Below are positions 35,842-46,100 of a DNA stretch of 64,000 nucleotides, one piece after another. The DNA lies in NCBI GenBank assembly GCA_029339195.1, contig JAPTJF010000007.1:124001-188000 (forward strand), in the 5' to 3' direction. Made by a program: the position numbers and the translations under genes. The notes beneath the pieces were generated by a model. The model had not been told where the DNA came from and searched no databases. It saw nothing but the letters and a program-made list of their open reading frames with translations. This stretch comes from Micractinium sp. NFX-FRZ (taxonomy: Eukaryota; Chlorophyta; Trebouxiophyceae; Chlorellales; Chlorellaceae). How positions within the stretch are numbered: the stretch's first letter is position 1; each line of letters starts with the position of its first letter.

Positions 35842-37751
35842 ACCGAATCTCTTTGAGAAGACCTTGAGCTGCGCCGCTCACGCAGGTGGGCAAGGCGGGG
35901 ATGGGCTGGGTGGCTTTCGGGCAGCAGGGGGCCTGTGGGCAGGCGGGCGGCCAGGCGGGAGGGGCAGCAGCGTGGCGCCGGCGCAGCCCGTACCCAAGGC
36001 ATGTGCTGCGCGCTGGGGTGGCACGTGCCGCCAGCAACCACTTGTCCTGCCGCTGGCTGTGCGCATCATGCTCGAAGCTCCGCGGTCGATTGCTGTGGCC
36101 TGACACAAAGCGCCCCGCCCCGCTGCTGCCCCCCCCTTCAGGCCCGCCACAACCAGCCGCGCAGGCCTCGCGTGGGCGCCCGCGGCAGCCCCAGCCACCA
36201 CCCCTTTCTCTTTTTTGTGCTTGATATTCCCGATATTCCAGCTCGCACCCGCGCCTGCGGCTCCCCTTTTCTGCAACTCTTGTTGACGGCGGCAGCGGTA
36301 GCTGCGCCACCCATGAGGGCGCCCCGCCCGCCCCACCCCTCTGCTCTGCCCCCACCTATCCTATCCCGCCTCTTTCTCTGCCCCGGATTACCCCTCCACC
36401 CTGCCTTTTTTCGGCGTGCCGACGGGCGCCCGCGCCGCGGCCGGGAGCGCCGGATGAGCCGCAGGGCCACTCTCCGCTCCCCTCTCCCCGCTCAACGCTG
36501 GTGCTCTCCGCTCGATCCGGCGTCCGTCTCCTCCCTCCCTCCCCTCCACCCACTGCAGTGCATGTACCCTCTTTTATGCCCCTTTCATTTCATTGCCTGC
36601 CGCCCCCCATCCCCCCTGAGCCCCCAACCCAGCTATGGGCCAGCGTTTCTTTGTCCCGTCGTCGCGACACGGTTTTCCCCCACACTCCCACCCTGCGCGG
36701 GCCCGCAGACGGCCCGCCACCTGCCTCTCACCTCCCACCCTCTCCGCACTGACCCCTCTCCCCCCCGCACCCACCCGACGTGTCCCGTTGCTGCCGAGGC
36801 CATTTTCCTCCCCTGCCTCTGCCGTGGGGCCACCCCTTCTCCACTCCACCCCGCCACCCCCACCCCGCACCCGAGCCCGGCCGCCGCTGCGGCACACGCC
36901 AGCATGGGCGCCCTGCTCCCAACCGGACCCTGCGCCAGCTCACCCGCACGGCCGCAGCGGCAGCCGCAGCTGTGACCCGTTGGCACCTCGCATACCACCA
37001 CACCTCACATGCCCACCACCCACCCACGTAAGAGGCGCGCATGACGTCGGCAGCCAGCCGGCCGCCAGCCTGGCCCAGCCCGCCCAGCCCGCCCAGCCCC
37101 GCCGTGCCGTCACGCCGTGGCTCCGCTGCCTACCTCTTTCCCTTTCATCCTGCCAGCAAGCACTCATCATTGGCGAAGCTGTGCAACCGTTTTGCATAGA
37201 CTCGGACTTGCACGCCCGTCGGCGCACGGCGCCGGGAGGCGGCGGGGCCCACTTGCGCTGCTGCGCCCGCCCCGCCCTCCCCCACCACCCCACTCGCTTC
37301 GCACCCACCCCTCCCCATTTAAGGTGCTGGTCCCTTTCTTTTATTTCTCACCTCCCTTCCCCCTCGTCGCTTCTGTGTGTCGCAGCTGACTGGCCGCTCC
37401 ATTGCTCGCTCGCTCCCCCACCCCCCTCCCTCTCCATCCCGGCGCCCCCCTTTGATGTATGCACCCGTTCTCTTCCCCCCTGCACGCACCTGTACACTAT
37501 ACTGATGCGTTCCCGAGAGGTGGCCTGCTGTTGTCTCCGTCCCCCCTCCGTCTCATATCCCATCCAGTCGCCTCCCGCCTCTCCCAGCAGTGTTTCCCCC
37601 AAGCCAACAACAACAGCAACCCTCTCCCCGCACACACCCGTCAGCGGCAACCCAATACTACATAACACGAGTAGACACTCCCCCCCCCTCCTACTACTGG
37701 CGCGTCCCCCGGACCCCCACCTGCCGAGCTCCAACCCCCTCGCAAGTGTAA
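35842..37751 (+). other. Long C-rich region downstream of CCM1, probable 3' UTR
   Basis: About 1.9 kb with no supported exon on either strand. The plus strand is extremely rich in C and CT, especially 36100-37700. The first TGTAA after the stop is at 37747-37751. The long open frames here are products of the base bias. Confidence 0.5.
37747..37751 (+). terminator. Candidate poly(A) signal TGTAA for CCM1
   Basis: TGTAAATAAG on the plus strand, about 1.9 kb after the CCM1 stop and about 360 nt before the aldo/keto reductase start. Confidence 0.45.
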
Positions 37752-38112
37752 ATAAGCGTTCGGAGGCTGCAACAGGCACCGGAGAGGAGGGCAGCAGCAG
37801 CCGGGCGGCCCAACGTGTGCGGCATGGCCGGGTGCACAAGTGCTGGGAGGCAGGACAACAGCCATAGAGACGTTGCAGTGTGGATGGAGGCTTTGGAGGG
37901 ACTGGGGCAGTTCTGTGCACCCTAGTGCAGCCAGCACACCAGGCGGGCCTGCCTGCCCGCCAGAGAACAGGTGGCGGGTCCCGCCGCAGCGTGCCGCAGC
38001 AGGGCACGCAACTGGGGGTTGCACCGGCTCTCCGCTTGTTCCGCCGCTCAGAAGGTCAATTGCAAGTTCTTTGTGGCATTTCCCCCATTCCCAGCCGGCT
38101 CCACAGGGCGGA

Positions 38113-41100
38113 ATGGCTGCGGTTCTACAACCTGCCAGGGCGGGCTCGCTGCCTTGCCAACGGCCGCTCAAGCCGTCGATCAATGCGGCAAAAGTGGCAG
38201 GCGGGGCTGGCAGGCGGCAGCGCTGCGTGGCGCCGGTGCAGGCCACCTCCGCCGCCACTCCCGCCGTCGGCAGCATGGACCGGGTGACGATCGGGCAGTC
38301 GGGTGAGCCTGCTACTTTTGTCGAGCAAGCGTTGCAACTGCGTCCTGCGCCATGCCGTGGCACACAATACCTGGCCGACCCAGGGCCAGCCTGGCTTGCG
38401 TGCTGCCAACCTGCCTGGGCGGCCTGCTCACCCCACCCCCGGCCCCCGCGCCTGATGCACCCACTAAGTCCTTCTTTGCTTGGTTGGGCTTACAGGCTTT
38501 GCTGTACTGTAAACTGCACGTCGACCCCCTGTGCAGGAGTGGAGGTGTCAGCCATTGGGCTGGGAGCCTGGAGCTGGGGGGACCGCTCCAAGTACTGGGG
38601 CCCGGAAATCAACCAGGCAGAGAACCTGACGGTGGGTGGGCGTGCGGCGTGAGGCTCGGGGGGCGGCCCAACATCGCTTCTGGCTGCAGCGGCTGCGCCG
38701 CCTGGCACGCTTGCTTTGCCTGCCCTCATCTCATTCCGTCTCTGCTGCCTTTTCAACCGCGCCCCGCAGGCCTATAAAGCAATGCTGGAGGCTGGCATCG
38801 ACTTTCTGGACACTGCCGAGGTGAGGGGGCTCCGCACACCCCGCCTCTGGGGCCGCCCCTGCGCCCCCGCCCTTGGCGCCGCCCCTGCTCCCCCGCCCTC
38901 AACACCGCCCTTGCGCTCCCACCCTTGGCGCTGCCACACATGCGCCTTTGCTCTGCCCCTGCGCCCCCGCTCTTGCCGCTGCCCTTGCGTCCCCGCCCTT
39001 GACGCTGCCCCTGCACCCCCGCCCTTAACGCCGCCCTTGCGTCCCCGCCCAAGCACCGCCTGCGGCTGCCCCTGCCCCCGCCAGCACCTGCACGCTGCCT
39101 CACAAGCACGCCCCCCCTTTCCCCACTCCCCTCCCACCCCAACCCCCACACCTTCACCTCTGCAGGTGTACGGCTTTGGCAAGTCGGAGGAGTTTTGCAA
39201 TGTAAGAGAAGATGGGGAGAAGAAGAGGAGGCGGGGCCAGGGGGCATCGCCAGGGCAGGGCCCAGAGGCACCCATAGAGGTTGAGGGGCATCCATAGAGG
39301 CTGATGTGCTCCCACACAGCCCTACAAGTGACCAGCAGCGCCAACAAAGCGTCCTGAAATCACATCCCCGCTGCGCTGCGCTGTGCAGGACTTCATGCGT
39401 CAAACCGGCAGCTCCCCGGTCATCTGCACCAAGTTTGCGCCCCTGCCCTGGCGCCAGACGCCCGGCAGCCTGGTGGGGGCCTGCAAGAAGAGCCTGGGGC
39501 GGCTGGGGTTGCAGAAGGTCGGGCTGTACATCCAGCACGTGAGTGGGGGGCAGGGGCGGGGTTGGGGGAGCACACAATGCAACAGGGGGCAGGGGGGAGG
39601 AGGCAAGAATGCAACAGGGCGCAGGAAGAAGAGGTGCAGAAGGTTGGGCTGTGCATCCAGCACGTGAGTTGGGGGTCCAGGCGGGCCGGGGAGCAGCATT
39701 GCGCAACAGGGAGGGCTGGGAGGTGGGGTCCAGGGGGCAGGAGCAGAAGAGGGAGGGAGGCAGGCAGCGGGGGGTACGAGAGGGAAGGGCAAAAGAGAGG
39801 GAGGCAGGCAGCGAGGGGTGCAGGATGGGAGGCAAAAGAGGGGGGGGAGCAGGCAGGAGGGGTGCGGGAGGAGAGGCTGCAGCAGGCTGGCCAGCAGGCG
39901 TGGCACCTAGACGGCTGGTGTGCACGGTCCGTTCTTCCCCTGCCAGGCTGCTGGGCTTCCTAGCTTCTATTCTCGCTCCCATTCTGACTCCTGGCTTCCC
40001 TCTGCTCCCTGCTCCCCTCCCTGGCAACGCTGGCATCTGCTCATCTCCTGCTGCAGTGGCCCGGTGAGTGCCCCGGCTTTCAAGCCAACCACGCCTGCCT
40101 GTCTGCCTGCCTGCCTGCTTGCCTGTACACCTTGCCCTGCGCCCGCACTGTCTCCCACCCCCAGCACCCGCTTGCCCCGCTGGCCTGGCCCCCAGGAAGC
40201 CTCCTCCTGCACGTGTCTCCTCCCTCCTGCATGCCCTCCCCTCTCCCCGCTACCCCCTCTTCCTGCTCCTGCTCCCACCCAAAGGACCGGCCCCGTTACA
40301 CCTCGATGGCACCCCCTGCTTCAAACTCAGGACGCATGGGTCTGATGCACCCCACCCACCACCTGCCCCTGCAGGCTTTTTCCTCAACACCTTTGCCAAC
40401 GACGCCTACCTCGAGGGCCTGGCACAGTGCTACGAGCAGGGGCTGTGCGACGCGGTGGGTGCATCCAACTTCAACGCTGACCGCGTGCGCAAGGCGGCTG
40501 CCTTCTTCAAGGCTCGCGGCACCTGCCTGTCTTCCAACCAGGTGTGTGGGGGGCAGGTTCTCTCTGTGTTTGCGGGGACGGGAGGGATGCCGTGTGCGCA
40601 TCAATTGTGTGCAGCCGAGTGCGCAGGCTAAGTGCGCAAGGCATCGGACTTCCTGAAGCCTCCTGCTTCGCTTGCAACCAGGAGGGATGGGCGGCAAGGA
40701 CGGGGCAGCTTGTGTTCCCCTCGCACATTCATGTATGTCCCAGCTGTGCTGCAGTTCCTCGATGCTTGCTTGCTCCCCTGCTCCCTGCACGTCTGGCTGT
40801 CCCTTTCGCAGGTCCAGTACAGCCTGATCTATCGCGCACCCGAGAGCAACGGCGTGCTGGAGGCGTGCAGGTCGGTGCCGGCCCTGGCAGGGCCTGCGGG
40901 CAGGTGTTCAGCAGCAGCAGCAGCAGCGGCAGCAGCAGCATGCGCTGAGCTTGCATGCAATCACACAGACACGCCTGCAGGCCTGTGTCACTCATGCCTG
41001 ACCAAACCGCAGCAGCAGCAGCATGCCGCAGCCTCTCGCTGGCCCCCAATGCCTGGCTAATGCACAAAGTGCCTGCCTCATTCCCCCGTGGCCCTTGTGG

Positions 41101-42538
41101 CTGCAGGGAGAACGGCACCACTCTGGTGGCCTACAGCCCGCTCTGCCAGGGCCTGCTAACTGGTGAGTGAGAGGGTGTGTGGGCGGGAGGGGCAGGCACA
41201 CCCTGCATGCTGCATCACAGGTGTTGTGTTTGTTGCTCCTGCCTGCACGCTTGTCCGTTCCCCACACCGCGTAATGTGCATATGGCAGCAGTGGCAGCCC
41301 CGCTTCCCTCCCATTGCAAGCAGCAGGATGTACAGGTTGTCCACTCCCCGATGCCCCCACCCCGCCCCCTGCAGGCAAGTATAACAAGGACAACAAGCCC
41401 ACCGGCCCGCGCGCCCAGCTGTTCACCGAGGGCCGCTACCAGAGCGTGCAGGTATGCCGGCCTCGCAGGCAGGCAGGCAGGCAGGCCAGAATGTTCGAAC
41501 AAACCGAGAGAAAGGCCGGCAGGCCGGCAGGCTACGGCCAGGGAGCTATGCACGGGAGGGGGGAGGCACACCGGTGGACACGGAGCGGCGGCCTGTGGGG
41601 ACCCACCTTGCCTTGCAGTCCTGCCGACCCTCGTTCTGCTGTACTTCTTCTGCACCCAGGAACTGCTGCTTTCGCAACCTTCCTCCCCCCCTGCAGGTGC
41701 TGCTCGACTGCATGAAGGCGGTTGGGGAGGACCAGGGCGGCAAGACGCTAAGCCAGGTGGCCATCAACTGGACGATGTGAGGCACCCCTGCTGCGTGTGC
41801 TCACTGCTGCTACTGCACGCTTCACTGTGTGTGTTTGCCAATGCATTACAATGCTTGCCTGCAACCGACGGTGTGTGTGTCATGCAGCATGCATGTGTGT
41901 GCACTGTGCACCGTGACAGCCTGCGCCGTGTGTGTGTGTGTGTAAGGGAATGTTTTGTGGGGGAGTCGCCTGCGCGTGTGGGTGTGGGTTCTGCGCGTCA
42001 CCCCCTCCCCCCAGGAGCACCCCACGCCTTGCCTGAGCCGTCATCACCAGCCGTGCCCTGCCCATGCCTCCCTCATTCCCCTGCCCCCCGCCGTGCAGGT
42101 GCAAGGGCGCGCTGCCCATTCCGGGCGCAAAGCGTGCGCAGCAGGTGCAGGAGATTGCGGGGGCCATGGGCTGGCGGCTGAGCGACGCCCAGGTGACTAA
42201 GTAGCACTGGTGGGCAGCAACCCACTCGTGGGGGCGTTGGTGATGGGATGCAGCCATGGAAGCAGGCTGCGCGCGCTTCTGTTGCAGCGACAACACAGCA
42301 CACGCACAGCCTTGTAGGCATTGCTGGAATGCTGTGGTGTCCCCTTGTGGTGTTGCCTGCCTGCGCGGATGGCTGAGCTGGACGTTGATCTGCTAAGGCA
42401 GACGCCATCATCGTCAGTGTGAATGGTGCTCTTGATGTCTCTTTGTTTTCACCCTTTTCTCTCACGCAGGTGGCTGAGCTGGATGCCGTTTCTGCCAAGA
42501 TTCCCTCCTCTACGGGCGCGCCTTTTGAGAACTGGTGA
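38113..42538 (+). CDS. Plastid aldo/keto reductase (At1g06690-like)
   Basis: The ATG at 38113 opens a transit peptide (MAAVLQPARAGSLPCQRPLK onward, through RRQRCVAPVQATSAATPA). The AKR barrel follows: VTIGQSGVEVSAIGLGAWSW, GIDFLDTAEVYGFGKSEEF, PVICTKFAPLPWRQT, LGLQKVGLYIQHWPGFF, GLCDAVGASNFNADRV, LSSNQVQYSLIYR, TTLVAYSPLCQGLLTGKY and GALPIPGAKRAQQVQE. The catalytic Asp, Tyr, Lys and His are present (LDTAE, VYGFG, TKF, QHWP), so it should be an active NADPH reductase. Plant relatives are plastid or plastoglobule enzymes, including pyridoxal reductase; the substrate is not determined. About 12 exons, one of only 7 nt (40057-40063, TGGCCCG). The stop TGA is 42536-42538. The donor after QH is duplicated downstream. 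Confidence 0.85.
38836..39060. repeat. Imperfect minisatellite in an aldo/keto reductase intron
   Basis: About eight degenerate units of roughly 27-30 bp, built from GCCCTTGACGCTGCCCCTGC-like sequence, fill most of the intron after the exon ending FLDTAE. Confidence 0.7.
39509..39669 (+). repeat. Duplicated exon end plus splice donor, 125-bp spacing
   Basis: The exon end TGCAGAAGGTCGGGCTGTAC through CACGTGAGT (39509-39544) is repeated at 39634-39669 with three substitutions. Flanking intron bases (ATGCAACAGGGGGCAGG) are repeated too, so this is a tandem duplication spanning the donor. Confidence 0.85.
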
Positions 42539-43137
42539 AGTGTCCAGTTGCTGGCTTCAGCACCGCTGGCTGACGAAGGCATCAACCCCGCAAGGACCGG
42601 GCCCTGCAAAGCCCCGACCAAGAAGCATACTGAAGCAGCGGGCATGTGCGGACGTGGCCCCCCGCTCACACACCCACCCAAATGTGACATTGCAATGAAC
42701 AAACCTGTGCCGCGGTGGGTGGGAACACCTGCCGCATGACAACACCTATCTGCCGATCTGAGACTCCGACTCCATCCAGCATCCGACTCCATTTCATTCA
42801 CAGTCTGCTGGTCCCATGTGACCCTGTTGGTGTACTGCAGGGGTTTCCTGCGCCCCAGCTTCCCCTTTGGCACCCTGCCTGCCTGCACCGCCTCCCTACC
42901 GTATACGCACAGGCATCCACATGTAACTTCCAGTATTGGCTCAATTAATTATGGCCATAATGTGCTTTAGCATGGTGCAAGCATTCTGCAGCAGAGCTTG
43001 TTGCGGCCACTTGGAGAGGTGGCGGCGGCAGCGGCAGCGTGGCACAGCACGGCGGAGGGGGCCCCAGACGCGTTGGGTGGCGCCCGCGCGGGGGTACCCC
43101 TCCGGCGCAGCCCTGCTAATTGGACAGCCCTCCCAAG
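42539..43137. other. Spacer between aldo/keto reductase and carboxypeptidase-like genes
   Basis: Contains the reductase 3' UTR with TGTAA at 42922-42926 and the short 5' region of the next gene. No further gene seen. Confidence 0.5.
42922..42926 (+). terminator. Poly(A) signal TGTAA for the aldo/keto reductase gene
   Basis: TGTAAC lies about 385 nt after the stop. It is the first such motif downstream on the coding strand. Confidence 0.55.
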
Positions 43138-46100
43138 ATGCGGCGCGTGCGCTTCCTTTGCGCGCTGGGCCTCTTGGTGGCAGCGCAGGCCGCGGCTCAA
43201 GAGCCGACTGCACAGGCGGACGCTGATCTAGTGGATTTCCTCCCAGGCTATGGCCCAGTCGAAAATGCGACGCTCACGATGTATTCCGGGTGAGCACATG
43301 TCGGCTGGAATGGCAACTCTGCAAGGCGCCGGCACCCTTCTCTTCGAAGCATGCGATCGTGGGTCGTGAGTGCGGTTCCTGCAGCCGCGGCATCGGGGCG
43401 GGCAGGCATCTGTGGCAGCGGCGCTGGCCTGGCAGCGGCGGCGGCAGGAGGCGCCGCTTCTTCCGCCCAATACACCCGGCTCTCTCTAACCCCTCAGCAA
43501 ACACAACTGCACACAGCAAAGACAGACGTTGGGTGATTTAGAACCGAAACGAGGGAGTTGTTGTGTTCTCTCATGAGCGCCACACCGCTGGCCTGCTCAT
43601 GGTTCCCCTGCCCACCGCTGCTACGCTCGCCGCTGCCGTCCCGGCTCTTGTGCGCTGTGCAGGTACTTGCAGGTCAACCGGAACCCACGTAGGGAGATTT
43701 TCTATGTGCACACCGAGAGCGAGCGCAACCCGGATCAGGACCCGCTCATTCTGTGGCTGCAGGGGCAAGTCGCTGCTTTTGGCGCCGCTTGTCGCGCTGC
43801 TTGCATTGCCGCTTGTAGTGCCGCTTTTGTACTGCCTGGGCGGGGGCGGATCAGGGTCCGGCATGTCCTCGCATGCAGTGCCCCTATTGCCTGCCCCCTG
43901 TCTTGCTGCCTGCTGAAGGGGGTGGCTGTTGCGGGTGCCGTTTGAGGGTGGCGAGCCAGAGGGGCAGGCAGCTCAGGCAGCAAGGGCGGGCCCGTGGCAG
44001 CACGCATGCAGCAGGCACAGGCACCGGCAGCCATTCGTGCTCACGCTGCACATGCATCCGCCCACCACCTGTACCCCTCCCCGCGGCCTCGCCCATGTTG
44101 CTGCGCTCTGAAATGTGCTGCGAACAAGCTGCCCGCCCCTGCCCCCGCCCTGCGCCTGCGCCTGCGCCCGGCCTGCTCCGCCCCTGCCACGTTTGAACCG
44201 CGATCCAGCGGCTTGTCTGCCGTCTTGTATTGTCCCCTGGGGCTTCTCGTCTGCCGCCCACCCATTGAATGCCGCCCTTGGCCCCCCTCTCGGACAGCTG
44301 CCAGCTCTGCTACGTCCCGATCTGATCTCTATCTTCCGCCTGGCACCCTCCCACCCCTGCAGCGGCCCCAGCTGCTCTTCCGTGGGCATCGGCTTCTTCC
44401 AGGAAATCGGCCCCTTCAGCTTCGACTCCCGCCGCAACATCTCACGCACCTTCCTGGGCAAGAACACGCTCAGGTGAGGGCGGGGCCCAGCTGGGCTCTC
44501 AAACAATCACTGCCCTGTAAACCACGGCATGGCAGGGCACGGGGACAGGGGGCAGGGCGGTGCGGGGCAGGGCAGGACACATGTGGCAATAATGACATAT
44601 GCAGTATGACTAAGACACTAGCTGCGGTGGATGCTGGGCGCCGGGGCCAGTCACCCGTGCCAGGGTGCCCCGCGTGCTGCCCTCTCAGGCTGCCCATGCA
44701 CTCCTCCTGCCTGCCCCCCCCGCTCTGCCATCCATGACCTCTCCCTCCCTGTGCCTCTGGCCCCGTCCCTGCCCGCCTGCAGCTGGTCCACCTTTGCCAG
44801 CCTCCTGTTCCTGGACACCCCCGCCTTCACCGGCTTCTCACGCAGCAGCGATGCCAAGATCGACCGGTCCTGGGGTAAGCCCCCGCAGCCTGCTTGGCTT
44901 GATTGGTTGGCTTGATTGGTAGAGTGTCTTGCAGCCTGTTGTAGAGTGGCTTGCAGCCTGCCTCCGCGCGGCGCAACTTGCGCCACAGAGCGTGCCTCTG
45001 AGGCGGATGTAGTGCTTGGTGTGGGCTGCGCTGCCACAGGCGGCAAGGTAGCCCAGGCGGTGCACTGGTTGCCCATCCACCACTGACACCTGTCCCGCCC
45101 CGCCTGCAGGCGACGGCAACACGACCGCGGACAACATGCTGGCCCTGCGCTCCTTCTACACCCGGTTCCCGGGGATGAAGAAGCGGCCCCTGTTCCTGGC
45201 GGGTCAGGCCTATGCAGGTGGGGAGGGAGGTTGTAGAGGGCAGGGATGGTTGTAGGGCAGTGGGGGGGAGAGGAAGATTCAAACGGGGGACGGGGCAGAG
45301 CAGCTCCTCTCTGGCCAGAACTGTGTACAGGAAGGGCCCCCCAGTCGACGAGGGGTGGGGGCAGGTGATGGAAAGGCTGTGCAGGTATGTGCCAGGGCAC
45401 AGCGTGGGTTGGTTGGGGTGCGAGGAGACGAGGCCCTGGCTGGTGCCTCTGGCAGGCCAGGGGCTGGGAGAGAGGGGTGGGGGGTAGAGAAGGAGGGTTT
45501 GCAAGCAGAGGGGAGGGTTGAGTGGGGGAGGGCCTGCAAGCAGACGGGAGGGTTGGGTGGGGCTGGTCGGGGGATTGCCGGACGAGGTGAGTGGCGCTGT
45601 TTCCGCCTGTGCACGGCTTCGCTTGGGGCACGGAGGTGTGGGGCTGGACCGTGGGAGGCTGTGCCTGCCTGCCCGCCCCACTCTGTATTCCCACCCTTCG
45701 CTTTGCCCCCCGCTAACTGCTACCCCTGCCCTGCCCTTCCACCGCAGGCCACTTTGTGCCCCTGCTGGCCAAGAGCATTGTGGAGTACAACACGCAGTAC
45801 CTTCCCAAAGGGGAGGATCCTATCCAGCTTAAGGGGATTCTGGTGGGCAACCCCTGGACCGTGCCCCAGCTGGACAACGGAGGTGGGCGGGGTGGGGTGG
45901 GGTGGGGTAGGCCCGATTGGGTGCGGTTGGTTGGGTTGAGACTGCCGTGTGCTGTGTCGACCGGAGCAGCTGGGCAACGCAGGTGGGTGGGGTATCGTCC
46001 GCTGGTTGGGATGCGAGGGAGGGCCGCATCTTGGCACGGCGCTCTGTGCAGCTGTTCCCCTTTCTGCAGGCGATGTTGCGTTCGGGCACGGCCAGTGCAT

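Noticed and set aside
36635..37867. A 410-codon open frame on the plus strand after CCM1
   Set aside because: Composition follows the C-rich bias (Pro/Ser/Thr/Arg), there is no domain or splice pattern, and similar frames open on both strands.
44651..45694. A 347-codon minus-strand open frame inside the carboxypeptidase-like gene
   Set aside because: It overlaps well-supported S10 exons and introns on the plus strand and shows no motif.
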